In this document: one piece after another, positions 28,705 through 37,459 of the stretch | How the letters are laid out: every line of letters begins with the position of its first letter | How positions within the stretch are numbered: position 1 is the first letter of the stretch | Origin: Phreatobacter sp. | GTDB lineage: Bacteria > Pseudomonadota > Alphaproteobacteria > Rhizobiales > Phreatobacteraceae | Direction of reading: 5' to 3' | Length of the DNA: 64,000 nt | NCBI RefSeq assembly: GCF_027532945.1 | Contig: NZ_JAPZTZ010000012.1 | Span: 114,030 to 178,029 of the forward strand | The notes under the pieces: generated by a model | What the model was told of the DNA's origin: nothing | The model's input: only the letters and a program-made list of their open reading frames with translations | The model's database searches: none | Translations under genes and position numbers: made by a program

Positions 28705-30692
28705 CTCCTCCGGCGCGGGTCCGGATGGCCGTCGAGGCGCATCTGGAAGAGGAAATAGGTCGGCGAGCAATAGCCCAGCCCGGCGACGCGGCCCACATCG
28801 GGCAGGTCCGACGGCAAGGCTTGGCACATGAAGTCCTCGCGGCAGAGGCGCTCCGCCGAACAGGTCGCCCGCATGCCCCGCACGATGGAACCGCCGAGGC
28901 AGTTGGCGAAATCATTGGTGGCGACGCAGATGTCGAAGGCGCGCCCGCCGGCGAAGCCGCAAATCTCGTTCGGCGGCGTCTGCCCTGGCCGGAAGCCCAC
29001 GAAGCGCCGGTCCGCCTCGTCGCACTGGCGATAGGCGAGGCCGGCCGGCGCACCGCCCACCGGCGGCCGGCAGGTATGGTCGCGGGCATTGATTCGGGCG
29101 GCGCGGCTGTTGACCTGGCCGGTAACGGCGAAACGGTCGAGCCACGGGCGGATCGGATCCGTGGCGATGCGGCCGGTGAGGCAGGCCTGACCGGAGTACT
29201 CGTCGCGCTTGTCGTTGAGCACGCACTGGCCGAAGGACACGCCCAGCGCGGCATTCTCCGCGAGCTCCTGGCAGGTGGCGCGCCCCTCGCAGGTGAAGCC
29301 CGCCGCGACATGGCGGCGTTGTGAGTCGGGCAGGCAGGCCTGCCCGAGCGAGGCCCGCTGAAAGAGGGGAACGCCCTCCCCGCCCCAGCGCGCCGGCGGG
29401 CTGAGCGGCAGCGGCCGGTAGCGGTTCGGCTCGCGCCCGGCGGCGACAGCCTCGGCATAGGCGGCGCGGCGCGGCCGTTCCGCGTGCAAATGCGGCGAAT
29501 AGCCAATGAGCACGCGGTTCACCGGCGAGGCATCGGGCGCATCCTCGCCGATGAGATGGAAGCCGGCGGTCGCGCCGGACTGGTGGCAGCCCTGGCAGGT
29601 GCCGGCATCGAGCCGCTCGATGAAGCCGGCGGGGCTGGCCGCCGTGGTCATGCTGGCAAAGGCGAGGCCGGCAAAGGCCTGTCCGTCGCGGCCGAAGGCC
29701 TGCGCGAAGGGCCGGTTGGCGAGCCTTGCCGAGCCATAGGTCGAGAAGGAGATGGCCTTGGTGGCAAGGAAACGTTCGGGAAGGAGCACCACGCCGCGGT
29801 CGATCTCGCCTGACCGTTCGGTCAGGAACCGGGCGAGATCGTCGCGCAGCGCCGCATCGGCCTTCAGGCGCGCGGCATCGGGCGTATTCTCCAGCGGCTT
29901 CTCGATGATGCCGGCATCGGTGACGCCGAAGACACGCATGAGATAGGCCGCCTGCCCGCCAAACGTCGTCTCCTGGCCTGAGGGGAAGCGGACCACCTGC
30001 GCATTGATCTCGACCTGCTTCGGCCGGCCGGTCGCCCCCGCCAGCACAGTGGTGGCAAGCCAGGCGGCGCGCGCCTCCGGCGTCGGGAGATCAGCAGGGA
30101 CCCGCGTGGCGCGGGCGAGTGACGCACAGCCCCCCTCGCCCGGTCGCAGGTCATGGACGACATTGACCGAGAAGGGCATGCGGGAGGCATAGGTGCGGCC
30201 GGCCCGCTGGAAGCGGTAGCCGAGCCGATAGACCAGCCGCACCTCGCCGCAGGTCTCCGCCTGCCGGGGGGCTGGAGCGAAATCGCGCCGGTCGAGCCGC
30301 AGGACCACGCCGACGAGGCCGAACTTGGCCGTCGGCGCGCTCATCCAGGAGGTCTCGAAGACGCGGCCGACATTGCCGTCGGTGATCTCGTATAGCTTGC
30401 GGCCCGTCGCCTCCATGTCGCGGCGCAACTCCGCGACATCGGCGATGACGGTTGTGGTGAGCTGGCGATAGGCGGGGCTTGCCTCGTGCAGCGCAGCGTT
30501 GCTCGCTGCATCTCCCCTGCCGAAGGTGGCGCCGAAGCCGAAGCCGCGCCGCTCCAGCAGGCCAAGGGTGGCCGGCTCCAGCGTATCGAGGAAGGGTTGG
30601 CCCGCCGCCATGCCGCCGGCGGCCTTGGCCGGCGCGAGACCTACGAGGGCGGTGAGAAGAACCAGGGCGGCGGAGACGGCACGGTGCGGCAT
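28701..30692 (-). CDS. Large exported protein with single c-type haem motif
   Basis: 663 residues from the ATG at 30692; the track's 96 extra residues are unsupported. A Sec signal (MPHRAVSAALVLLTALVGLAPAKA) is followed by a globular part rich in beta-sheet. DAGTCQGCHQSG (about residue 375) has a CxxCH haem-attachment motif. The C-terminal 200 residues are rich in Cys (at least ten, such as FTCEGRATCQEL, CLPDSQRR, HTCRPPVGG, RLCREDFMCQ), implying disulfides. I do not recognise the family. It could be a periplasmic single-haem oxidoreductase; no partner cytochromes are adjacent. Confidence 0.75.
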   Translation of the reverse strand: MPHRAVSAALVLLTALVGLAPAKAAGGMAAGQPFLDTLEPATLGLLERRGFGFGATFGRGDAASNAALHEASPAYRQLTTTVIADVAELRRDMEATGRKLYEITDGNVGRVFETSWMSAPTAKFGLVGVVLRLDRRDFAPAPRQAETCGEVRLVYRLGYRFQRAGRTYASRMPFSVNVVHDLRPGEGGCASLARATRVPADLPTPEARAAWLATTVLAGATGRPKQVEINAQVVRFPSGQETTFGGQAAYLMRVFGVTDAGIIEKPLENTPDAARLKADAALRDDLARFLTERSGEIDRGVVLLPERFLATKAISFSTYGSARLANRPFAQAFGRDGQAFAGLAFASMTTAASPAGFIERLDAGTCQGCHQSGATAGFHLIGEDAPDASPVNRVLIGYSPHLHAERPRRAAYAEAVAAGREPNRYRPLPLSPPARWGGEGVPLFQRASLGQACLPDSQRRHVAAGFTCEGRATCQELAENAALGVSFGQCVLNDKRDEYSGQACLTGRIATDPIRPWLDRFAVTGQVNSRAARINARDHTCRPPVGGAPAGLAYRQCDEADRRFVGFRPGQTPPNEICGFAGGRAFDICVATNDFANCLGGSIVRGMRATCSAERLCREDFMCQALPSDLPDVGRVAGLGYCSPTYFLFQMRLDGHPDPRRRS

Positions 30693-30774
30693 GGCGCAAC
30701 CCTGCCACCGCGAGGTTTCCACTCCGTGGCGGCGCTCCCTCGACGGCGTTGCCGCGCTGGTGCATGAGAGGCCC

Positions 30775-31041
30775 ATGAGTGCCCCCGATTCAGACCTCGA
30801 AGCCGCCATCCTGACGCTCGCCGCGGCGCGCGGGCCGGACAAGTCCATCTGCCCGTCGGAAGCGGCGAAACAGGTGGGCACCGATCGTGGCATCGACTGG
30901 CACGGCCTGATGCAGCCCGTCCGCCGCACCGCCGTGCGCCTCGCCATGGAGGGAAGGCTCGTCATCCTGCGCAAGGGCAAGCCGGTGGACCCCGCGGATT
31001 TCCGCGGCGTCTATCGCCTCACCCTGCCGCGACAGGACTGA
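30775..31041 (+). CDS. DUF3253 protein
   Basis: 88 residues from the ATG at 30775. The sequence SDLEAAILTLAAARGPDKSICPSEAAKQVG ... WHGLMQPVRRTAVRLAMEGRLVILRKGKPVDP ... FRGVYRLTLP is a near-textbook DUF3253 protein, a small winged-helix-like family of unknown function. It is divergent from the haem-motif protein and convergent with ydcF. Confidence 0.88.
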   Translation: MSAPDSDLEAAILTLAAARGPDKSICPSEAAKQVGTDRGIDWHGLMQPVRRTAVRLAMEGRLVILRKGKPVDPADFRGVYRLTLPRQD

Positions 31042-31045
31042 GGCC

Positions 31046-31864
31046 TCAGGGCGCGGGAAACAGCGCGTCCGTGCGCCCGCCGACCCGATAGGCGAGAAGG
31101 CCGACCCATTCGCGCGCCATGCGGTCCGTGAGGTCGAGCCCGCGGCTCATGGGCAGGGTCGGCCGGGTCAGCTCGCGATCCGTGCCGCGCGTCTCGAAAT
31201 CGGTGGGATAGGCGATGACCGGCCAGCCCGCTTGCCGGAAGATGCCGAAGGAGCGCGGCATGTGCCAGGCGGAGGTAACGAGCAGCCAGCGCTCGCCCGG
31301 TTGCGGCTTCACCAACGCCTTGGTGAGCACCGCGTTCTCGTAGGTGTTGCGGCTCTCCCGCTCCAGCGTCAGACGCTCCGGCGCAAGGCCGAGCTGGCGG
31401 AACAGCGCGAGGGCCGCGCCGGCCTCGTCGAGGCCACTGGTGCGGAAAACCTCCGCCGATCCGCCGGTGAAAACGATCCGCGCATCGGGGAACCGCCGGG
31501 CGAGCGCCACCGCCTCCGTCATCCGCCCCGGGGCCGCGCCGATGGTCGGCTGTCCCCGCGCGGCGCTGGTGAGCTGGTCCATCGAGCCGCCGAGCACAAT
31601 GATGCCGGTCGGTGCCGCCATGTCGGCGGGAGGCTGCGGGAAACGATCCTCCAGCGGCCGGGCGAGCCAGGTCCCGAGCGGAGCGATGCCGCAGATGAGG
31701 AGCCCGAGCGCGCCGAGGACGACCAGCCGCCGCCCTCCCCGCGCCCAGCGGGTGAAGAGCAGCAGCGCGCCGAGAACGATGAGCGAAGTCAACAGGTTCG
31801 ACGGCGCCGCGAACCACCAGAGCAACTTCGACAGGTAGAAGAAGAGGTGGTTCGCCAGGCTCAT
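31046..31864 (-). CDS. YdcF/ElyC-family membrane protein (DUF218)
   Basis: 272 residues. Two N-terminal membrane helices ([14 protein letters not shown] and [18 protein letters not shown]) are followed by a DUF218 domain in the periplasm: [47 protein letters not shown] and [21 protein letters not shown]. Members such as ElyC influence envelope biogenesis. Its ATG overlaps the ivd stop by four bases (ATGA), indicating co-translation with ivd, although no functional link is evident. Confidence 0.9.
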   Translation of the reverse strand: MSLANHLFFYLSKLLWWFAAPSNLLTSLIVLGALLLFTRWARGGRRLVVLGALGLLICGIAPLGTWLARPLEDRFPQPPADMAAPTGIIVLGGSMDQLTSAARGQPTIGAAPGRMTEAVALARRFPDARIVFTGGSAEVFRTSGLDEAGAALALFRQLGLAPERLTLERESRNTYENAVLTKALVKPQPGERWLLVTSAWHMPRSFGIFRQAGWPVIAYPTDFETRGTDRELTRPTLPMSRGLDLTDRMAREWVGLLAYRVGGRTDALFPAP

Positions 31865-33033
31865 GCCGTCTTCTGGAACAGCTCGCGGCCGATCAGCATG
31901 CGGCGGATCTCGGAAGTGCCGGCGCCGATCTCGTAGAGCTTGGCATCGCGCAGCAGGCGGCCCGTCGGATAATCGTTGATATAGCCATTGCCGCCGAGCA
32001 GCTGGATCGCATCCAGCGCCATCTTGGTGGCATTCTCCGCGGCGTAGAGGATGGCGCCCGCGGCGTCCTCGCGGGTGGTCTGGCCGCGATCGCAGGCCTT
32101 GGCCACCGCATAGACATAGGCGCGGGCGGCGTTCATCGACACATACATGTCGGCAAGCTTGCCCTGGACGAGCTGGAACTCGCCGATGGCCTGGCCGAAC
32201 TGCTTGCGCTCGTGGACATAGGGCATGACCACGTCCATGCAGGCCTGCATGATGCCGAGCGGGCCGGCGGCCAGCACGGCGCGCTCGTAATCGAGCCCGC
32301 TCATCAGCACGTTGACGCCGCGGCCGACCTCACCGAGCACGTTCTCCTCGGGCACCTCGCAATCCTCGAAGACGAGTTCGCCGGTATGGGAGCCGCGCAT
32401 GCCGAGCTTGTCGAGCTTCTGGGCGCAAGAGAAACCCTTGAAGCCCTTCTCGATGAGGAAGGCGGTCATGCCGCGCGCGCCCGCCGCCGGATCGGTCTTG
32501 GCATAGACGACCAGCACATCGGCATCGGGGCCGTTGGTGATCCACATCTTCGTGCCGTTGAGCACGTAGCGATCGCCCTTCTTCTCTGCCCGCAGCTTCA
32601 TCGACACGACGTCGGAGCCGGCGCCGGGCTCGGACATGGCCAGCGCCCCGACATGCTCGCCGCTGATCAGCTTCGGCAGGTAGCGCCGCTTCTGCGCCTC
32701 CGAGCCGTTCTTGCGGATCTGGTTGACGCAGAGATTGGAATGGGCGCCGTAGGACAGGCCGACCGAGGCCGAGGCCCGCGAGATCTCCTCCACGGCGATG
32801 CAGTGCTCAAGGTAGCCGAGGCCCGAACCGCCATACTCTTCCTCGACGGTGATGCCGAGAAGGCCGAGGCCGCCCATCTTCTCCCAGAGGTCCATCGGGA
32901 ACTGGTCGGTCCGGTCGATCTCCGCCGCGCGCGGGGCGATCTCCTCCTGCGAGAAGGCGAAGACCGTGTCGCGCAGCATGTCGGCGGTCTCGCCGAGATC
33001 GAAGTCGAAGGGGCGCGGCGCGTTCCTCAGCAT
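31861..33033 (-). CDS. ivd: Isovaleryl-CoA dehydrogenase
   Basis: 390 residues. This FAD flavoenzyme converts isovaleryl-CoA to 3-methylcrotonyl-CoA, passing electrons to ETF. Diagnostic segments are [64 protein letters not shown] and the acidic residue in [16 protein letters not shown] (Glu250), which matches the catalytic base of isovaleryl-CoA dehydrogenases. It ends with [35 protein letters not shown]. Its product is the substrate of the MccA/MccB carboxylase encoded 7-12 kb away on the same strand. Confidence 0.95.
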   Translation of the reverse strand: MLRNAPRPFDFDLGETADMLRDTVFAFSQEEIAPRAAEIDRTDQFPMDLWEKMGGLGLLGITVEEEYGGSGLGYLEHCIAVEEISRASASVGLSYGAHSNLCVNQIRKNGSEAQKRRYLPKLISGEHVGALAMSEPGAGSDVVSMKLRAEKKGDRYVLNGTKMWITNGPDADVLVVYAKTDPAAGARGMTAFLIEKGFKGFSCAQKLDKLGMRGSHTGELVFEDCEVPEENVLGEVGRGVNVLMSGLDYERAVLAAGPLGIMQACMDVVMPYVHERKQFGQAIGEFQLVQGKLADMYVSMNAARAYVYAVAKACDRGQTTREDAAGAILYAAENATKMALDAIQLLGGNGYINDYPTGRLLRDAKLYEIGAGTSEIRRMLIGRELFQKTA

Positions 33034-33131
33034 GGGGTCATCCTCGGGTGCGGCCCTTCGTCCGGGCCGGGGCCATGGTTATAGAAGCGGCATTGGACCA
33101 TGTCATGATCGCCGAGAGGCAGGGTGAAGCG

Positions 33132-33617
33132 ATGACGCAGCAGAACGGGGCGAGCGACTATGCCGAGCGGCCAAACCGCTGGCCGTTGCCGCCGGTCATT
33201 TTCGGCCTGTCGCTGGCGCTGGGCTTCGGGCTCGACAGCCTGGCGCGGGTCGCCCTGCCCGCCCCCGGTATCGCCAAGCTCCTCGGCGCACTGGCCCTCG
33301 GCGCCGGCCTTGCGCTGGTGCTCTGGTCGAGTTCGACCCTGTCGCGCGCGCGGACCGCCATCTTGCCGCACCACCCCGCGACGCGGCTGGTGACGTCAGG
33401 CCCCTTCGCCTGGAGCCGCAACCCCATCTATCTCGGCGAACTCTGCCTCATCGCCGGGTTCGGCGGAGTCGAGGGCTCGCTCGCCTATCTCGTGGCGGCG
33501 GCCGTCTTCATCATGGCCATGACCCATTTCGCCATCCGCCGCGAGGAGGCCCACCTTGCCGCCCGCTTCGGTGCGGAATGGGAGGCCTATGCGGCGCGCG
33601 TGCGGCGATGGGTGTGA
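33132..33617 (+). CDS. Isoprenylcysteine methyltransferase-like membrane protein
   Basis: 161 residues from the ATG at 33132 (AGGGTGAAGCG). Four membrane helices; the C-terminal half carries LVTSGPFAWSRNPIYLGELC and REEAHLAARFGAEWEAYAARVRRWV. These are the SAM-binding signatures of the ICMT/PEMT-like bacterial family often called methyltransferase family protein. The substrate is unknown, presumably a lipid or membrane thiol. Confidence 0.85.
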   Translation: MTQQNGASDYAERPNRWPLPPVIFGLSLALGFGLDSLARVALPAPGIAKLLGALALGAGLALVLWSSSTLSRARTAILPHHPATRLVTSGPFAWSRNPIYLGELCLIAGFGGVEGSLAYLVAAAVFIMAMTHFAIRREEAHLAARFGAEWEAYAARVRRWV

Positions 33618-33640
33618 TGCGATCGTCCCTGCATTGAGGA

Positions 33641-33821
33641 AGTGCGTCCTTCGAGGCTCGCTCACTTCGCTCTCTCGCACCTCAGGATGAGGACGGTCGA
33701 GACCAGCATTCCGCTTGGCTGAAGCCTATCGATCGCGCGTCAGACGACGCCGATGCAGGGCACCGACCTCCCTCACCCTGAGGTGCGAGAGAGCGAAGCG
33801 AGCGAGCCTCGAAGGACGCAG
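33641..33821. repeat. Second inverted pair of Rhizobiales intergenic repeats
   Basis: GTGCGTCCTTCGAGGCTCG...TCGCACCTCAGGATGAGG (33641-33692) and its inverse CCTCACCCTGAGGTGCGAG...GAGCCTCGAAGGACGCA (33770-33821) flank a 75-base spacer. Same element as at 19.1 kb. It occupies the convergent gap between the ICMT-like and GH25 genes. Confidence 0.85.
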
Positions 33822-33847
33822 TTGTTCAATGCAGGGCTGCGAGGAAC

Positions 33848-34837
33848 CTAGAACGGCGGCCGCGAGGCCGGCACGGGTGCCGTGCCCATGGCAGGCGTCT
33901 CCGCGGTCGGCACGGCGGCCGCCGGAACGCTGGTCGTCGCCGTCGGCACTTGCTGGGGCTGCGCCTCGGCAGCGGCAACCGTCACGGCCGGCGAGGTGGG
34001 TGCCTGCGGCGCGGGGGCCGAGGCCACAGCCGTGGCGCCATGGTGGTGGTGGCGATGGCGGAAGCCGGTCTGGGCGAGCTGCTGCCACTGGTGGGGGGTC
34101 CCGGCAAAGACGTTGCGATCGACCGGCGTGTTGATGCCAGCCACACGCCCGGTGGCGGTGATCTGCCAGAAGGCCCAGCGGCGGCCGGGATAGCGCTCGT
34201 GCGGCACCGCGGCGACCGACCTCACCCAGAACGGATATTCGGCGAACTCGCCGCTGGCGAGGACCTCGCGGTGGAACTTGATGTCGGCATAGATGATCGG
34301 CTTCTTGCCGTAATGGCGCTCCATGGCGTGCAGGAACTCGCGCATCTTCGCCTGGGCGACCGGGACCGGCACCCGCCGCGGGCAGGTGGGCGACTGGAAG
34401 TTCCATTCCACGTCAAGCACCGGCGGCAGCGCGTCCGGCTCGACGGGCACATTGCGCTTGAACCAGGCGATCTGGTCGGCCATAGGCCGGCACCAATAGG
34501 TGAAGTGGTAGGCCCCGCGCGGGATGCCGGCGCGCCGCGCCCCTTCCCAGTTCTCGCGGAAACGGCTGTCGAGCAGGTCTCCGCCCTCGGTCGCCTTGAT
34601 GAAGGCGAAGGAGACACCGGCCGCCCTCACCTGCTGCCAGTCGATCGTGCCCTGGTACTTCGACACGTCGATGCCGTGCACAGGATGGGCGTGGTGGCCG
34701 ACCGTGTGGGTGACTGTCGGGAAAGGATGATCGCCGGTCGCCGAGGCCGAGACCTCGGCGGTCGGTACGCTGCCGCAGGCGGCGAGCTGGAGCCCCAGGA
34801 GGGTCACGGCGGCGAGAAGGATCGGGCGTCGCGTCAT
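33848..34837 (-). CDS. GH25 lysozyme-like lipoprotein
   Basis: 329 residues from the ATG at 34837. The lipobox LQLAACG (Cys21 or thereabouts) predicts a lipid-anchored envelope protein. The GH25 domain follows: HPVHGIDVSKYQGTIDWQQV with the first catalytic Asp, FAFIKATEGGD, GAYHFTYW and LPPVLDVEWNF with the DxE pair. The muramidase barrel ends near WQITATGRVAGINTPVDRNVF. The last 80 residues are His- and Ala/Pro-rich (HRHHHHGATAVASAPAPQAP) and probably unstructured. It likely remodels peptidoglycan. The His cluster could bind metal. Confidence 0.9.
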   Translation of the reverse strand: MTRRPILLAAVTLLGLQLAACGSVPTAEVSASATGDHPFPTVTHTVGHHAHPVHGIDVSKYQGTIDWQQVRAAGVSFAFIKATEGGDLLDSRFRENWEGARRAGIPRGAYHFTYWCRPMADQIAWFKRNVPVEPDALPPVLDVEWNFQSPTCPRRVPVPVAQAKMREFLHAMERHYGKKPIIYADIKFHREVLASGEFAEYPFWVRSVAAVPHERYPGRRWAFWQITATGRVAGINTPVDRNVFAGTPHQWQQLAQTGFRHRHHHHGATAVASAPAPQAPTSPAVTVAAAEAQPQQVPTATTSVPAAAVPTAETPAMGTAPVPASRPPF

Positions 34838-34892
34838 CGTCGGGGCTCTGGCGGGGAAATGCGGCCGCGCTGGGGCGGCCGCCGAACCATCC

Positions 34893-35612
34893 TTATGCTT
34901 TACGACCGGTTTCTTTTTCGTAGCGCGCCTTGGTCTCGGCGTTGGGCGGATAGAGGCCCGGCAGAGGCAGGCCCTTCTCGACCTCGCCCATGAGCCAGCC
35001 CTCGAGATGCTCCTGCGCTTCCGCCGCCTCGAGCACGGCGTCGACCATGTCCTGCGGGATGAGCACGGCGCCGTCGCCATCGCAGACCACGATGTCGTTC
35101 GGGAAGACGGCGACGCCACCGCAGCCGATCGGCTCCTGCCAGTTGATGAAGGTCAGAGCCGCAACCGAGGCCGGGGCGGCCGCGCCCGAACACCAGACCG
35201 GCAGCTTGGTGCCGCGGACGCCATCGGCGTCACGCACCACGCCGTCGGTGACAAGGGCGGCGACGCCGCGCTTCGCCATGCGCGCGCAGAGGATGTCGCC
35301 GAAAATGCCCGCCTCCTTGGAGCCCATGGCATCGACCACGGCGATGACGCCCTCGGGCATCGCCTCGATGGCGCCACGGGTGGAGATCGGGTTCGACCAG
35401 CTGGCGGGGGTCGCGAGATCCTCGCGCGCCGGCACGAAGCGCAGGGTGAAGGCGCGACCGACCGTGCGCTTGCCGGCATGGGAGAAGGGCTGCGTGCCCG
35501 CCATCCAGATCTTCCGCAGGCCCTTCTTGAGGAGCACCGTCGTCAGGGTCGCGGTGGTGATAGTCTCGAGCTTGGCCTTCACGGCGGGATCGAGCGGCAG
35601 AACGGCGGTCAT
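34893..35612 (-). CDS. RraA-like / HMG-aldolase fold protein
   Basis: 239 residues from the ATG at 35612. The RraA/aldolase core is visible: TATLTTVLLKKGLRKIW, GRAFTLRFVPARED, GVIAVVDAMGSKEAGIFGDILCARMAKRGVAALVTDGVVRDADG and FPNDIVVCDGDGAVLIPQ. GDILCARM and the later RD pair are the substrate/metal residues of HMG/CHA aldolases, so an aldolase or decarboxylase role is at least as likely as RNase E regulation. It stands alone upstream of the GH25 gene. Confidence 0.85.
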   Translation of the reverse strand: MTAVLPLDPAVKAKLETITTATLTTVLLKKGLRKIWMAGTQPFSHAGKRTVGRAFTLRFVPAREDLATPASWSNPISTRGAIEAMPEGVIAVVDAMGSKEAGIFGDILCARMAKRGVAALVTDGVVRDADGVRGTKLPVWCSGAAAPASVAALTFINWQEPIGCGGVAVFPNDIVVCDGDGAVLIPQDMVDAVLEAAEAQEHLEGWLMGEVEKGLPLPGLYPPNAETKARYEKETGRKA

Positions 35613-35745
35613 GGACAAGGACTCTGGGTAAAGGTTCGAGGGCGCCGAACCTGCCCGAGCCCGGCCCGCCTGTCGAGCGCCGAGGCCATGCATTCGTGAG
35701 CCACGACACATCCGCTGAGACCGGAGGACGGCCGGCCGGCGCGCC

Positions 35746-37311
35746 TCAACCGGTGGCGGCAAGCCCGGTCTGCGGCGCGCGAGTGACGGCATAGCGCCGG
35801 TCGAACTCGTCCACGGGCATGGGCCGGGCCAGATGATAGCCCTGCATCAGTCCGCAACCCGCCGCACGCAGGAACCGCGCCTGTTCAGCGGTCTCGACGC
35901 CCTCGGCGACGACCTTGAGCCCGAGGGCGCGGCCTAGATTGACGACGCAGTGGAGGATGGTCGCCGCCTCGACGCCGCTGTCGAGGTCAGCGACGAAGCT
36001 GCGATCGACCTTGAGGGCATCGAGGTTGAAGCGCCGCAGATAGCTGAGCGAGGAAAAGCCCGTTCCGAAGTCGTCGAGAGCGATCTTCACCCCAAGCGCC
36101 CGGAGTTCGTGCGTCACGGCGCGGGCATGTTCGGTGTCCTCGATCATGACGCCTTCGGTGATCTCGAGCACGAGCCGCTCCGGCGGCAGTCCGCTGTCGG
36201 CGAGCGCCGCCTTCACCTGGGCGATGAAGTCGCTGCGACGGAACTGGGTCGGCGACACGTTGACCGAAACGAACAGCTCCTCCCACCGCACCGCCGCCCG
36301 ACAGGCGAGCCGCAGGATGGTCGCGCCGAGGCGGTGGATCAGGCCGCAGCTCTCGGCCAGCGGCACGAATTCCGACGGGCCGACGCGACCGCGATAGGGA
36401 TGGTTCCAGCGGGCGAGTGCCTCGGCGCCCTTCATGGTGACACCGTCGGTGCCGAAGATCGGCTGCAGGTCGATATCGATTTCGCCGTTGATCAGGGCCC
36501 CGCGCAGCTCCCGCTCCTGGTAGCGCCGCTGGGATTCATCGCGATCCATGTCGGGATGGAAGGGCACCGCGCAATTCTTGCCGCGGGCCTTGGCGAGATA
36601 GAGCGCCCGGTCTGCGCGCCGCATCATGTCATCGCGCGTTGTGCCGCGCTCCTGGGTGGCGCAGAAGCCGATGGAGACGCCGATCGTGAGCACGTTGCCG
36701 TCGTAGGGGATGGGCTTGCGCACCTCGGCGATGATCAGCCGGCAGGCCGCCGTGATGTCGGTTGCCTCCGGCGCGCCCTCGATGAGCACTGCGAACTCGT
36801 CACCGCCCAGGCGGCCGATGGCGACATCGGGACCACAGATGAACCGCATGCGCCGCGCCACCTCGGCGAGAACCGCGTCGCCAGCGTGGTGGCCGTAGGT
36901 ATCATTGATCTCCTTGAAGAGATCGAGGTCGAGCAGCAGCAACGTGGCGCCGCCGCGGCGGTCGATGGTGTCGAGGACTTGCTCGAAGCTGCGGCAGAAG
37001 GCGGCCCGGTCGGCGAGGCCCGTCAGGCCGTCAATGCCCGGGGGCAGGAGGAAGCGCGCGCCGGCAATGACCTCGCGCTGCGACACGCGCAGCCGGACGA
37101 GGAGCGCCAGCGTCACAACTGCCGCAATGCCGGCACAGGCTGCGAGCTGGCCGACCCACGAGCCGTCGGCACCCACGACCAGCCGGACCGGATACCAGGC
37201 GTGGATCGCAAGCACGGCGATCGCGACGACCAGCGAAACGACGCCGGCTGCCACGGCCCAGATCTGGCCACTCAACGCCGCATCGGCACGGCGCTTGACT
37301 GAAATCGACAT
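35746..37311 (-). CDS. Membrane GGDEF-EAL cyclic-di-GMP protein
   Basis: 521 residues from the ATG at 37311, which has GGGGGTCCGGA before it. Two membrane helices (about 18-38 and 53-73) with a short loop precede a GGDEF domain with intact RLGGDEF (169-173). No RxxD product-inhibition site lies five residues upstream. An EAL domain follows with the catalytic set AEALARW, NVSPTQF, EITEG, ALDDFGTGFSSLSYL, KVDRSFV and EGVETAEQ. Both domains look competent, so it may synthesise and degrade c-di-GMP. No sensor domain beyond the membrane helices is visible. Confidence 0.92.
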   Translation of the reverse strand: MSISVKRRADAALSGQIWAVAAGVVSLVVAIAVLAIHAWYPVRLVVGADGSWVGQLAACAGIAAVVTLALLVRLRVSQREVIAGARFLLPPGIDGLTGLADRAAFCRSFEQVLDTIDRRGGATLLLLDLDLFKEINDTYGHHAGDAVLAEVARRMRFICGPDVAIGRLGGDEFAVLIEGAPEATDITAACRLIIAEVRKPIPYDGNVLTIGVSIGFCATQERGTTRDDMMRRADRALYLAKARGKNCAVPFHPDMDRDESQRRYQERELRGALINGEIDIDLQPIFGTDGVTMKGAEALARWNHPYRGRVGPSEFVPLAESCGLIHRLGATILRLACRAAVRWEELFVSVNVSPTQFRRSDFIAQVKAALADSGLPPERLVLEITEGVMIEDTEHARAVTHELRALGVKIALDDFGTGFSSLSYLRRFNLDALKVDRSFVADLDSGVEAATILHCVVNLGRALGLKVVAEGVETAEQARFLRAAGCGLMQGYHLARPMPVDEFDRRYAVTRAPQTGLAATG

Positions 37312-37459
37312 TCCGGACCCCCGCCGGTACGCATGCACGACGCCGGCAACTTATGGGGCATGATTTAAGATTGCGTTGGCACTCCGGCCGCGCAATTCCC
37401 AGACAAAACGCGGAATATTCTTCTGTTTAGCCGACTAGATTCACGCCTTTACTGGGCGT

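Noticed and set aside
30693-30980. N-terminal extension of the haem-motif protein
   Set aside because: Extra 96 residues precede a clear signal peptide and run antisense to the DUF3253 gene.
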